Shown piece after piece: positions 11,263-22,582 of a DNA stretch of 64,000 nucleotides; position 1 is the stretch's first letter, and each line of letters opens with the position of its first letter. This DNA comes from Phallus indusiatus (Eukaryota > Basidiomycota > Agaricomycetes > Phallales > Phallaceae), in NCBI GenBank assembly GCA_027605045.1, contig JAQFWX010000065.1, positions 124,001 through 188,000 of the forward strand, given 5' to 3'. A program made the translations under genes and the position numbers. The notes beneath the pieces were generated by a model. The model was not told where the DNA came from. It did not search any database and saw only the letters and a program-made list of their open reading frames with translations.

Positions 11263-12006
11263 GTAGCAACAGATCACGTTTCCGATCCACCCTAAGGGTA
11301 TTTTCTTTTCAATTTTTTGCTCCTTGGAAACCGAGCAAGCACTGTAATACATCTAAGTAAATGTGATCCGTCTGTTCTAAATTTGTTTTTTTGTTGGACA
11401 TTGAATGTCAAACTTGTCAAGACCGACCCTTGAAGCTTGATTGAGCATCTAAGCATCACATATAAATTCAGACCGCGGGCTGTCTTAAACTCGACGCTCA
11501 TGATTGCCCTATTAGAAATGTATTGAAGGTATCAAATTGCCGCTAATTTGGACATATGTACGTACGTGCCTTTTTTACTTAGGTCAGTCGGTATAGACAA
11601 TGCGAAAGTCTACATACGTGTCAATACTACTGTGACAACTCGCGTAAGATTGAAGTGGTGCGTCGCCGTAGGTCGCCGTCGCAAAGATGATTACCTCACT
11701 TAATTAGCAAGCGATCCCTCTTTCTCATAATTCTTCAAGAGAATCGGATGGTATCGGTGGCGTGAATGGGATTAAACATACCAAAATCGGATATATTAAT
11801 TTCTGGCTTAAAGGCTTGGGATGCAACGTGCACCACGCGTAATCCCGATGGAAACATTCACACAAATTTCTGAATTTTTACCGTCGAAGTGGGGCCTTCA
11901 GGGTTAGGTTCTTTAATTGGGTTTATTTGATTTTGTTGACAAAGCAGCTTTTTGAAAATCTACGAACACACGCCATCGCTGCTTTGCTTCCTTTCTTCTT
12001 GCCAAA
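11263..12006. other. Intergenic, no gene recognised
   Basis: Contains the 3' flank of the But2-C-like gene and the promoter side of the first UstYa-like gene. No supported ORF. Confidence 0.4.
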
Positions 12007-12616
12007 ATGCATTTTACGCTCCCCGTGAAATTAGGAATCGTCGTTTCTGCAGTTGCGAAAGGAGCACTACTGATCGCGCTCTGGAAAGAACAATCCGGAC
12101 GTACGGTTTCGCAAGATCAACCCATATACTGTAAGTTAAACATGCCTTCAATCTGCGCAATGGAACCTTTGAATCAGATACTAACTTTCAACTTCATACA
12201 TGTATACAGTCTCTATGAACAAGGATGTTCCAAGTCTCCAAAAATTCCCAAATCGCCTCGTTAATATGAACATAGAGGATACCGTTCATTATGGAATCTT
12301 CGAGCCTGCGGCAGATGCAGAATGGGCCGAACTCGTTCCTAACGGTGGTCTGGTCGAAGTCGAAAATGAAACATACACCATTTCGTTGTTCCATCAATTA
12401 GGTTGCCTTGACATTATACGTCGAGCGTTGAGAGACCGAACGACACACAAGCCTGGTAATCTCGAGAGACATTGTCTTAATTATCTACGGCAGGCGTTGG
12501 TGTGCAGGAGTGACATCCATATGGAAATATTAGGAGGCCCTTTGAGTCACACCGAAGCTATTCAGGACACATTTGTGTGCAATGACTGGGAAAGGATGTA
12601 TAGTAATATCAACTAA
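12007..12616 (+). CDS. UstYa-like (DUF3328) protein, variant active-site motif
   Basis: Two exons (12007-12130, 12210-12616) give 176 residues; the intron is phase 1 after the QPIY codons. An N-terminal hydrophobic segment (VKLGIVVSAVAKGALLIALW) is a signal anchor. The catalytic region reads FHQLGCLDIIRRAL ... ERHCLNYLRQALVC ... CNDW. UstYa-family oxidases of fungal ribosomal-peptide and some non-ribosomal pathways carry HxxHC twice. Here the first motif is HQLGC, with Gly in place of the second His, while the second motif is reduced to RHCLNYLRQ, as in many family members. Activity may be altered, or the protein may act as a partner of the second copy. It lies 1.2 kb upstream of a paralogue on the same strand with the same intron position. 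Confidence 0.85.
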
Positions 12617-13818
12617 ACACTTATCAATTCAAGTTCAAGTACAATCTATTGTGATAACCATATAGTCAGTTGAAAATGGGGCATACGACGTGCAGTCTCT
12701 AGACTCTGACTTACATAAACTACTGAGGGAGTAAACCAACATCTTAGGGCAATGCCAGTGAATTAGCAACTAATGAGGTTGATGGCGGTTGATCAGCTTA
12801 ACTTCGATCAAATTACACGTTCAGGTAGAGAAAGTACAATGTATGCATTACTGCGCGAAACATGGGGAGTCATTGTTTGCCTCCGAATTCAGCCGGAAGT
12901 TTGAGTTGATTTGATGGATTCACTGGAGTGATCGAGTTTCTTTGCTTTGCTTGGCAGTTTAAGATTCCAAGGAAATTTCCGAATAGGCCGATCTGTCCTT
13001 TTGACTCACTCGGAGGCAATAGTTGGACTGTAGCAGGGGTTGATGCTTTGGACACTGCAGGGCCGAACCGCTCTCGCATAAAATAGTAGGACACCCGACC
13101 CTAATCTGCTGAAATGGAAATTAAACAATAGGAACCGCTGGAGACGGATCAATTCTGCTCAAAAGCAGGAATTCTGAGGCCAAGTAGAGCCAAGTCCACT
13201 GGGCAGGCCAGAGTCCGTCTGAACATTGCTACAGTTCGAGCACGTTTTCGAGTGATCGTCTACCCCACTTTCATGACTAATTTTCAGATTTTCTCGTTAA
13301 GCAGCTTTGCAATCATTTTACTAAAACTATCCGTGGTTTCCCATAGACACAATACCGGCTACCGCAGTGTATTGGATACATTGTTGGTAACCATGGACTC
13401 GAAGGCTCAAACTAAAAACAAAAACTACTAAATTGACATCGTAATTGTTGTTTATCTTTAGGGTCAACAAGAATCCGTGAGTCTAAAATGCCAATGTGCC
13501 TTGCACGCTGCAGAGGCCAATTCGCTGGTACACTGCTAAGCGAACCAAGCTAATACAATTGAGGCTATAATGTAGTTCCACCAAATAAAGTGTTTCAGCA
13601 GATCTTAAGCTCCTCATCAGGGATTTTCCGCGAGATCAAGTACGTATGTGAGACCCTGGTTTGTAAGGCAAATAAGGTCTTTCCTGTTTTGGCGAGAATG
13701 TGCACTCTCACGACTGTCAATGCTACTACATTGGCAGTCTCGCGAGTTTCGAATATATGTTCCACTCCGCTTAACTTTCTGTTTTGTTTCACTTTGTGTT
13801 CTACTCGAAAGAATAATC
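12617..13818. other. Intergenic between the two UstYa-like genes
   Basis: 1.2 kb without a convincing gene. A minus-strand frame (12870-13094, containing RFGPAVSKASTPATVQLLPP) is open but has no clear start or splice partners. A small additional peptide gene cannot be excluded. Confidence 0.35.
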
Positions 13819-14565
13819 ATGACCTCAGTCAAGTGGCAAACAGGAGCAATTCTTTCTATGTCCATTATATCGCTTCTCACTACATTCCAGCTGTTCCAAA
13901 TCGTCACCGTGCCTTTCGTCGAACAGGCCGTGAGGGAACACCCTCCAACGAGTATCTACGGTGCGTCTAACTATGTCATGTCCTTGGGTTTTTTTTTTTC
14001 AATCAGCCTTTGAATGATCATCTAGCATTTCAAGACGATGACTACGCTCCTTTTCTCCCCGTCCCGCCAGCCCCCCCTGTGCTGATGGATTTCGAAGAGA
14101 GTGTTCATTACCCTCTTACCTTAACAAACGGATTCGACGATGAGTGGTTATACAATTTACCTTTCGGGACAGGGAGTTATCGAGTAACGAGCGAGGACGG
14201 TCTTATTGTCACGGAAATTGCGACGTACCATCAGCTCCACTGTCTAAGGCTATTCATAAGAGATATGACTTCGCATAACACCAGTTTGGGTCACTCACGC
14301 CATTGTTTAAACTATTTGCGTCAAGGTTTTTTATGCGAAGCAGACAGTACGCTCGAACCGAAGGAGTTTTTCACGAAGAATGCTACCGGATATGACAACT
14401 ATCCCACTAGAGTTTGCAGAGATTGGACGACTGTGTATAACCTTATGGAAGAAAATTGGAGGGAGTGGCTTCGCTACCAAGCTCAAAATGCTTCAAGTGA
14501 GTTGTTCTCCCTCGTATGTGCTCTCATTCAGAAAGTAAATGTTCTTTTCTGTAGCAGCCAGCTAA
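13819..14565 (+). CDS. UstYa-like (DUF3328) oxidase, HxxHC intact
   Basis: Three exons (13819-13960, 14026-14496, 14555-14565) give 207 residues. The acceptor at 14025 was chosen because it keeps the frame and places the first intron exactly where the upstream paralogue has it, phase 1 after an Ile-Tyr. The N-terminal hydrophobic segment (AILSMSIISLLTTFQLFQIV) is a signal anchor. The motifs TYHQLHCLRLFIRDM and SRHCLNYLRQGFLCEADSTL match the UstYa family, copper-dependent-type oxidases that modify peptide side chains (for example cyclisation in dikaritin pathways). Its place 4.3 kb from the repeat-peptide gene makes that peptide a plausible substrate, though not demonstrated. The last few residues depend on a micro-exon and are uncertain. 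Confidence 0.85.
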
Positions 14566-15016
14566 ATACAGTATATCAAGGTGGAAACTGAAAAGCTGAA
14601 CATGTCAGTCTTTAAACAAAATTCATCATCATCTGTTTTGCTTCTCGTACACGAAATGCACTGCGTTCAAATGAAATGTAAAACAAAATACTAGTACTTC
14701 TAAATATGCCCTAGTGTCCTATTTCCCCTTTATTAATATGTAACGCTTCTCTTTGTCATTTTGAGTTTGAACAAACATCTTAACGTCGAGCGAGGCTCAT
14801 TAGTAAGGTCCGGATTTCGATCAGTAAAGGTTTTTTCAACTCGAACTTTAGTCCCGATTCCGACGCACTCGCACCGGAGGACTGTTGCAAGCTAATATAG
14901 ACAGATATGCAATCACCTCCAGTTGATTATTTAAATCTTATGTACACGAGTCACCTAATTTTACATTGAATTCGGAAGAAGGGGAAAAAGGAAACTTCTT
15001 TCAGGGTAGTTACCCT
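14566..15016. other. Convergent intergenic region
   Basis: 450 bp between convergent genes (UstYa-like on plus, MSS51-like on minus). AT-rich; no feature recognised beyond 3' flanks. Confidence 0.4.
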
Positions 15017-16982
15017 CTATGCTCCATTAGCCGTAGCTTCAGCCTGAGTCTCCGTCTGAGGATCGATGATTCTCCTCACATATGGTGTAACAATAAAAGT
15101 AAAACCATTCATAGAGGCGGGAAGACGACTCCAGGAGCCTCCCGTCTTCTGACCGGGCTTCATAAATGGATTAACATCACAGTCAAACTCATGCTTGATA
15201 CGCAAATTATTGGCACCGTCTTCGCCATACCTGACGTTTATGGTAAAAAAAATTAGATAATATGTTATGTAAAAGACCGAAAAAAATATTTGACGAACGT
15301 TTGCTTCATCCACTCACTCGCATCTTCCGGAAGATCGACCGTAAGATTCTTCACAAGTCCCTGATTCAATTCAAGACTCGCTTCCATAAACTCGGTAACA
15401 CCAAACGGGATACCATAAGCCCTACTCGACACGATACATGAATGCCACTCTTGATAAGCACCCAAGCCGGCATTCAGACCAACAATAGCATCAGGGAATG
15501 GAGCACCAAATCGCAAGACTTCTGGTGTCCAAGTTGGTCCACCTCCCCAAAGGACGATACGTATGGACCCCCCTCCTAGTGATTCCGGAGCGGTGTAGGA
15601 GTAAACACAATCATCTTTGGTTTTACTTTTGGAGAGAATAGAATCGGCCGACCCGAACTGTCTCCCGCTGTGCAGGAGCATGTACGGTGATTCGCCGAAG
15701 AAAATGAGCTCAAGGTTTGTGTTTGGAAGGAGGAGGGCTAGTTCACCAAAGCTATGTGTCATCAGCGGCGTGTTATGTCAATGAATAGGCCGTATCACTC
15801 ACATAGGTAAATAATCCAACTCTTCTTCAGCGCCGACATAATGCACTAAAAGAGATTTCTTCTCAGCACCGATTTTCATCCTCGTATCGTCAGGAGTCAA
15901 CTTCAGCTTCTTCAAAATTCTATATATGCTCAAAGGCCAATGAAGCAAAAGAGCAACAGGAGATTTGAATGGCAAATTTCTCCATTCGTAATAACTCTTC
16001 CAACTATCCTCGAATGAAGGTGGAAAACTAGGAACCTTGCCAGTTCCATTATCCGAGTCTGAGCCGTTGAACGTCAGCCAAGGTATTTCAGCATCTGGCA
16101 ATTTCCATCCTTCTTTCTCATCTAGAAAGTTATTCTGCATTAAAGAAGTTCCCCATTCGAAATTTGATAGACCATGTTCATCGCAGCAAGGTTCCTCAGA
16201 CCTTCAGGTAAATATATGCGATGAATATCTTTTCCATACTAGCGGTAAGGCTACACACCAAAACCCGAATTCTTTGCCGTGCCCAAGAATACCCCTCGAC
16301 GCTAAAAGAACCCGATGTCTGAATGTTCCGTCATTCTCGATCCTAGCCCACGGGAACTGATTAAGTATTTCTCGGAATATCGGTATTTTTGACATTTGTT
16401 CCTATCATACGAAGATTTATCACTCATCCACTTCAAGCGAGGAGAATCAAATCTCAATTTACCTTGTTCTGATCGCACATCAGTCCATGACCCGGAGCGA
16501 CACCCTAAGAAAAGCCAGTAAGCCATATCAACCTTTAGTCAATGACCGTGACGAAAGCTTACCCCGCTGGATTTATCAATGACTTTATCTTGCCAGCCTG
16601 ACCTAGCGCACTTGAATCCAAAATTAGGGTTGTGTACCTTCTCATGATTATAGAAAATGATTGAAATTACCTCTGCACTGCAGTACCAAATAGACTAATA
16701 TGCAGATTCGTTACACGCGTCCCGGTCATAATATCTCGTTACTCACTTCACAATTTCCACACAAAAGACTCTAATTATCTCTTTAGTATGTCATTTCCAA
16801 GTAAGCACGAATCACTTTGCAACACTCACCTTCGGATCCTCCTTTTTACAATACGCACACTCAATTATCTCGCTGAAATCCGGCTTCTCCACGCCATCCG
16901 AGGTCTCCACATCTTTCTTCGTCTCCACGGCAGCAAGCAATTTAGCTCGCTCATACTCATCGTTAAAGTGTACTATACCCAT
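15017..16982 (-). CDS. MYND zinc-finger protein with MSS51-like C-terminal domain
   Basis: About eight exons on minus. Exon 1 (16830-16982) starts MGIVHFNDEYERAK and ends CAYCKKEDPK. Small following exons supply SLLCGNCE, SIWYCSAE and CARSGWQDK, together a MYND-type zinc finger (CxxC...CxxC...YCSxEC...W). The C-terminal region (LLVHYVGAEEELDYLP, NLELIFFGES, IVLWGGGPTW, GLNAGLGAYQEW, GVTEFMEASLE, FMKPGQKTGGSW, GFTFIVTP) matches the domain shared with yeast Mss51 C-terminus-type proteins of basidiomycetes. Mss51 itself is a mitochondrial COX1 translation factor; the many fungal relatives are uncharacterised, so the role of this one is unknown. It appears intact. It sits at the border between the accessory cluster and more conserved genes. 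Confidence 0.8.
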
Positions 16983-17786
16983 TCAAGGAGAAAGTAGGAA
17001 AAGCAAACGTGTGGCGCGTATAATGATGTCCAAAAGCTGAGATTCAAGGTCAACCAGACCGATATCCCCACTATAACTAATTTATCCCACCCTTCCAACA
17101 AGCAAATTCTCTCACCCAAACAATTATCCCGCACATCACGTTTCTCACGCGGGGAGGAAAGAGGAAAAGGGAGAGGGAAAAAGAAGTTTCGAGGGGGTTT
17201 CAAGCCCATATCGCGTGCATAGCCGAATCAGGCCATTTGAGCCTGGCTGACTGGAGGTCACAAAAAAAGTTTCCGTAGGTCTTGAGGTTTCTCACATGAT
17301 ACATGACGCACTGGCAGGAACAATTTCACACTGGGAAGGGTTTCCCAGAACGCGCAACATTTCGCGAATCACGGGTTGGCTTGTTTGTTTTTCCAGCTCG
17401 AGTCTCGCAGGGATAGGAGTGTGCTCCTTGGATGGCTATTGGCTGCTGTTATACTTCAGTCGTAGCGGAGGAGATGCCGAGATTAGAGAATACTGGCAGA
17501 TGACTTTTAAAGATTTGAAAGGATCGGTTTTTGTTATCCGCATGCTTCTTTCATCAACAATAGAATAGCTCTAGAAGTTGGTAGAATGTTTGCTTGACGT
17601 GACGATGAATAATAAGAACGAACTAATAGCCATTAACCATTTCCCAAATACAATACAAAGATGCTTCAAGAGAAGAATAAATAAAAAGTTCTTTCAGGAT
17701 ATAATTCTATTTCTGCTTTTTTTTCCCCGAGGAGAAGAAGGTATACGTGATAAAACGGGGACGATCAAAAGAGAAGCATTTTATGA
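16983..17786. other. Intergenic, no gene recognised
   Basis: 800 bp between two minus-strand genes. It must contain the promoter of the MYND/MSS51-like gene. No other supported feature. Confidence 0.4.
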
Positions 17787-19529
17787 TTATAGAGTCGACT
17801 TCCAGCCAGCTTCACGGCATTTCGCGACGAGTTTTTTGACCTAAAAGATACACAATTATATATATAAGCCATATCGAACATAAAACGCTGAGACTTACTT
17901 CTTGACTTCGTGCACGCGTAGTGACGAGTAGAGCATCTTGCGTATCAACGATGACGAGGTCATCCACCCCTAAGCATGCCACCAGTCGCCCTGTGGCGGG
18001 AACGATGATACCTCCGGCTGTTTGTTCCGTAACGACTAGAAAATAGACGATCAAGATCGGTTAATATGCGCTCGAAACAGAGCGATATATATGTATGCTC
18101 ACCCATGCTAGAATCACCCAATACACGTGGTTGATTGACTTCAGCGGGGATCATTTCAGATAGAGAAGCAAAGTCTCCAACGTCATCCCAACCTTTCGAT
18201 AAAAGAATCAGCTCAGTACCGACCAAAGTCTTATTGTTGTTGGCGTACCGAATGTGGATGGTATAACAGCTACTTTGCCCTCAAGAGCAGCAGGTTCAGC
18301 AACAGCATGATCTATAGCGATCTTGGGTAACTTAGGCCAGATTTCAGCTAGTGCTTTCTCTCTAGCAATGTCGTCATCCCAGGCGTCAGCGATTCTCTCC
18401 AATCCGTTCGCAAGGTCCGGCTGATACGTCTTCAAGAGGTCCATCAAGCGCTGCGCTTTCACGACGAACATACCAGCATTCCAGCGATAATTACCGGTAC
18501 TAAGATAAGACGCGGCGGTCTTCGCGTCAGGTTTTTCTTTGAACTGGCTGACGAGTCGCGCGTTCGGTGCGTCTTGAATGTCGAGGCTGTCACCAAGACG
18601 GATGTACCCGAATCCAGTTTCGGGATGAGAAGGCGCAATACCGATAGTGACGAGTAGATCGCGGCGTGCGGTGACAACAGCTTCAGCAACGGCACTCAAA
18701 AAGGCGTCTGCACCGCTGATCATATGGTCTGCTGCAAAACTGCCGAGAATGGCATTAGGATCTCGACGGGAGAGTACAGCAGCTGCGAGTCCGATTGCAG
18801 CCCCGCTTTCTTTTGGGCTAGGCTCTGCGAGAAGGTTGTTCAGAAGAACATCTGGTAGTTGTTCGCGTACGGCGTCGCTGTGGAGTTTTCCCGTGACGAT
18901 CATCATGCGCGATGGAGTCGCGAGAGGGAGGAGACGATCCCATGTTGCTTGAATAAGCGATCTGCCGCGTAGTGTCAGGTCAAGAAGAAACTTGGGACAA
19001 CTTTCTCGGGATAGAGGCCATAAGCGTGTGCCTGCTCCACCTGCAGGAATGACTGCCCAGAAGTCTTTAATGTCCAGCGACTTTCTGAAAGGATAGACGG
19101 ATAGATCGGAAGAACCACCGAGCCTTGGAGGTACATAGACTGATGAAGGGCCAGAAGGTGCAAGAAAGGGACTTCTGGTAGCACGAAGTTGGGGAGACGG
19201 AGGAGCAGTGAGGTTTCCCGTCGTTCTTTGGCCGTTGCCGGGCTACATAACAATAAATCTTTCAGAGGAGTAAAGTCACGAAGTTGCAAATACATACAAT
19301 GCCATTCTCCCTGATATGCCTTTCTAAGATACCATTAGCTACTCTAAGTTCGTTGCATTCGTGTCGGAGTTCAGTAATCTCAAGATTCTAAGCAAAGAAG
19401 TGAGGCCGACGCAAAGCACAAATGACGGAATGACAGACGAACCGATTTTTGCACTACGGACATTATTTGAGAAAACATTTCTTCAACGCTAAGCCCATTG
19501 GAAGGGAGGCCATGTTTGAGTTTGTCCAT
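17787..19529 (-). CDS. Mannose-1-phosphate guanylyltransferase, bacterial-like, with N-terminal extension
   Basis: Six exons (19443-19529, 19298-19387, 18249-19242, 18103-18192, 17899-18035, 17787-17840) join in frame to 483 residues. The first about 110 residues are an extension: MDKLKHGLPSNGLSVEEMFS, a helical segment ITELRHECNELRVANGILER and a Ser/Pro-rich linker. The catalytic part begins FWAVIPAGGAGTRLWPLSR, the GxGxRLxPL nucleotide-binding signature of sugar-phosphate nucleotidyltransferases, followed by PKFLLDL, GSFAADH, GYIRLGD, FKEKPD, NYRWNAGMFV and GWDDVGD. The order and wording are those of bacterial (especially actinobacterial) ManC-type enzymes rather than the eukaryotic PSA1/GMPPB type. 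It would make GDP-mannose from GTP and mannose-1-phosphate in the cytosol. One exon of 994 bp carries most of the enzyme, with introns at both ends, compatible with transfer followed by intron gain. The upstream coiled-coil exons could be a separate capture. Confidence 0.8.
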
Positions 19530-19646
19530 TGTATGATGTTGTCGATGTTTCAGTGAAGTTTTTTTTGAACCGACACAGCAACTCAAAGCGCTTACATAAA
19601 ATAGCGACAATGACACGTCTGCGTTGCGCTTATAGTATATTTCTGC

Positions 19647-20198
19647 TTAATGATGTAAATACATTGTGTTAAAAAAATACGTTGTGAATACATGGGAAAT
19701 GGGAAATGCACAGAAAAACGGTTGGATCATGAAATTGTAGCGTTCGTGCTTTGTGGCTGGCGTTGGTTGGTCGCGTTCGCGTTCCGTGAGTTGCTTGCCA
19801 CGTTGCGCTGGGCGGCCGTCGCTGAAAGAAAAAACAGATAAATATTCATTTAGTGGCGAAGCAAACAAAGATAACTGACACCATGGTCGACGATCCATTG
19901 GACAGCACTGTTTTGACGCCGCCGTCCCAAGCCACTTTATGATACAATGCATATGAAAGACGTGACTACATTCACCCCACACTGTATGAAAACATTTAGT
20001 GATGAACCCATAAAGTAATAACAGCAACGGTGGCTTACTTAGTGGACAATCATCTCCAGGCATCTTACAGCTCGGACAACATCCCTCGAACGCGACACGA
20101 CAAATTCCACACACATCATCTTCTCCGTTCTCGTCATTTTGGCCTGTTTGCCATTTCCAGTATCCGATAGCGTGCCACGACTTGACAGTGATCTTCAT
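19647..20198 (-). CDS. APC11: Anaphase-promoting complex subunit 11 (RING-H2)
   Basis: Exon 1 (20039-20198) begins MKITVKSWHAIGYWKWQTG and carries CGICRVAFEGCCPSC; exon 2 (19882-19981) carries WGECSHVFHMHCIIKW and QCCPMDRRP. Together they form the RING-H2 finger of Apc11, which with Apc2 is the catalytic core of the anaphase-promoting complex ubiquitin ligase. Conserved family landmarks (WHAxxxWxW, CPLxW, HMHCxxKW, CPMxRxxW) are visible. The third exon is uncertain: the acceptor near 19820 gives a frame ending at 19647, but another frame (TAAQRNVAS..., stop at 19727-19729) looks more natural after the usual RPW. The extreme C-terminus and the 3' boundary are therefore doubtful; the RING itself is not. 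Confidence 0.85.
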   Translation of the reverse strand: MKITVKSWHAIGYWKWQTGQNDENGEDDVCGICRVAFEGCCPSCKMPGDDCPLSKPPLLLLLYGFITKCFHTVWGECSHVFHMHCIIKWLGTAASKQCCPMDRRPWCQLSLFASPLNEYLSVFSFSDGRPAQRGKQLTERERDQPTPATKHERYNFMIQPFFCAFPISHVFTTYFFNTMYLHH

Positions 20199-20945
20199 AT
20201 GAATCCGCGACGCGTGAAAATGTCTGGGTGGAAAAGTGTGTTTCCGTGACCGTGACAGGGTCCGAGAAATTTCGGACACTCGTCCTCCACTTTGCATCCA
20301 TCCACAAAGTAGTAGTCAGCGTTGTCGAGTTTGCAGTAAACAATGAGTAACATACTGACACATCTATGAGATTTTTCTCTGTGTACGATCATGGGAAATA
20401 CTGCTGCAACTCCGTTCTTTTTATTCCGAACCACCTCGCCAAACTTAAAGCTTAAAGCTTATTCGAATGCCTTGTACCACGTTCTTGGCAATTAGTATGG
20501 AGAGCTTAATATAAGTACATAACTGGCTTGAGCTTGAGCGGTTTGTTTTCACCCATCGTCCGCGCCCAAATTCCACTCTACATACATGCAGTTCGTCTAC
20601 TCTACTCTACATTCCAGATATATATATACTTCAAGAGCACTCCAGGTAAGCTACTGTGCTCCTAAACGGTGTCAAAGTTTGTACTAATTCAGTATCAGAT
20701 TGATACCCACTGAATGTCAAATTTCAAGATGGCAGAGCGCGGCTTCGCCACCCGTACCACCACTGCTTCAACAACAGATTTCAGAGTTTGCCCTATTCAC
20801 CGTTAAAAATCTTATACTACTGCCTGACTTTTTAAATGTAAGAGAAGTTATTTTCCCCGTTCGACCTGCCCATATATTTCCACGTGTACACAAGGGAAGT
20901 ATGTTGTCATTACAATGGTTGGCACTTCCGTATGGTTTCTAACGT
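20199..20945. other. Intergenic, no gene recognised
   Basis: Contains the APC11 promoter. Open frames at 20700-20942 (plus) carry no recognisable domain; they may belong to the degenerate gene that follows. Confidence 0.35.
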
Positions 20946-21780
20946 GTAGCTGTAGTGAAAAGATCGACATTTTCCGAGCAAGATCCTACTCTTGTCAACC
21001 AGGTTGGGGACTAGTCAAAAATTGATTCTATTCAGAATGTGATCCCTTTGCGGAAAGACCTTCACGCTGTGTGGGACAATGATGAATTAGGCGTCCGCGT
21101 TAACCCCGATGTGCGTAATCTATTTGTATGTCGTCTCCCGAGTCTAAGCATTACTCAAAGAGCCATATGGTTTTCACGGCGATACTCGAGAAACCCATCG
21201 TAATTTCCGACAGTAAACATTACGCCGCCCGCATTTCCATGGAGGTTAACTACGACATTACAAAGTTGAGGGCGTGAACGATGTACGTACTTCTCGAACT
21301 ATAGTCTAACGTGTATTAACCTGAATTCGTATTGTACAGATCCTCGTCTGTGGGGAAGACTATTGTCCGGGCATTTACACTCTGAAGATGCTCAAGTACT
21401 ATAACGTCCCCACCGATCGCTCCCGCCATAACAGGACCTTCCATGTTGCGGAAGGAACAACTATCGGTCGGTTAATTGATGAAGTTCTTATCAGAAAAAT
21501 GGACCGATTTTTGTTTTACATTTACACGAACGAAAAAAAATCTGTTCAAAGGATGTGGTCACCATCTGTATGTTGGTCTTTTTTTTCCCTGTCTGATCTG
21601 TCTCAATCCCGCCATTTTTCTCCTTGCCCTTTTCCTGTTATCGCTCTCTTTTTTTCATAGCCTTTCTGTCTTCACAGAAATGTCAACGAGAAAATTACCA
21701 TCGACAAAAATTCAGAAGAAGAGCCTGGAACTTCGCTGGCTGACAAGCTCGTCTACACCTTAATACGTCTCGGACAAGGG
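20946..21780 (+). pseudogene. HNH-nuclease-like gene remnant
   Basis: Short coding segments line up on the plus strand. One reads NVIPLRKDLHAVWDNDELGV (about 21037-21110), followed by VNPD, a pattern seen in fungal HNH-type proteins (xxLRxDLHxxxDxxxLGV). A second reads SHMVFTAILEKP (about 21172-21278) and a third GEDYCPGIYTLKMLKYYNVP (about 21340-21510). Frames between them do not join cleanly: the second ends at an in-frame stop and the third runs into a homopolymer-rich stretch. Either introns were misjudged or the gene is decaying. Function unknown; the HNH assignment is weak. Confidence 0.35.
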
Positions 21781-22130
21781 TGTCATTAAGAGGACCCATG
21801 CGCGTGTCGGGCGCGGAAGGTTCCTTCTGTGGGTGACAAGGAAGCATGAGTGGCTCTTCGACGACGAGATGTGGAGGAGTCGCGACGCCCTTGAACCGGA
21901 AAAGACTAGCACAACTGATCGTTTGTGTGTACTAGTTTTTCATGTTTTGAGAAATCTTCACTATGTAACACGATGTTTTGGTTGAACAACAAAAAGAGCG
22001 TGCTCCCATGCATTATGCCAAGTTCCAGCTAGAAGCGACATTGCTTACCACGCATATAAACCTACATACATATTTCCTAAAATCATCTAAAGAGCTAGGT
22101 GACAACATTTCATTGACATAAACGAAGGAT

Positions 22131-22582
22131 CATGATGAGTCTAATAATTCCGATGTGCGTAGTTATATGCTGTGAAATTTTCGTTTGTGAAGCGGAGAAT
22201 CACGCGTGGTGAGGTAAATTATAACTTCATATCAGCCTGGTCTATCTTACCGTCCGTCCCGATTTCAAAGGCGTCATCGATCCCACCGTTATTGCTCAGT
22301 CTCAGAATAACGAAGAAAACCAGATAGGACAGAGCCAAGCCCCGAAGGCGGATCCCAGTCTAGTTCACCGTGGAGTCGTAATATACACACGAAACATATT
22401 TGCTAATTTAGATTCTCGGGAGGAAAGGTCCGCCATGTCCATTGAAGAGAAGAAAGGTCTTTTCCGTGCGTTAGTGAATGTAGTCAAAAACACACCAGGT
22501 GATCCGAACAATGGTGCTATTATCAAACCCGCGACCGAGGTGTTGAAATGGATGGTGGAAGCTGGGATCAAGCTTCCCTTGT
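22131..22582 (+). CDS. Small hypothetical protein (uncertain)
   Basis: A frame open from about 22240 to 22582 reads VRPDFKGVIDPTVIAQ ... EEKKGLFRALVNVVKNTPG ... ATEVLKWMVEAGIKLPL and stop, with charge and codon pattern like a real exon. Upstream, ATG at 22131 begins a hydrophobic stretch (MMSLIIPMCVVICCEIFVC) that could be a signal sequence, separated by a very short possible intron ending TATCAG near 22234. Neither the intron nor the start is secure. No family recognised. Confidence 0.35.

Noticed and set aside
12870..13094. Second repeat-peptide-like gene between the UstYa genes
   Set aside because: It contains FGP and Pro/Ser-rich text but no signal peptide, no repeats and no splice partners.
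13930..14006. Alternative intron (phase 0) in the second UstYa-like gene
   Set aside because: It also keeps the frame, but the 13961-14025 intron matches the position and phase in the paralogue, so that was preferred.
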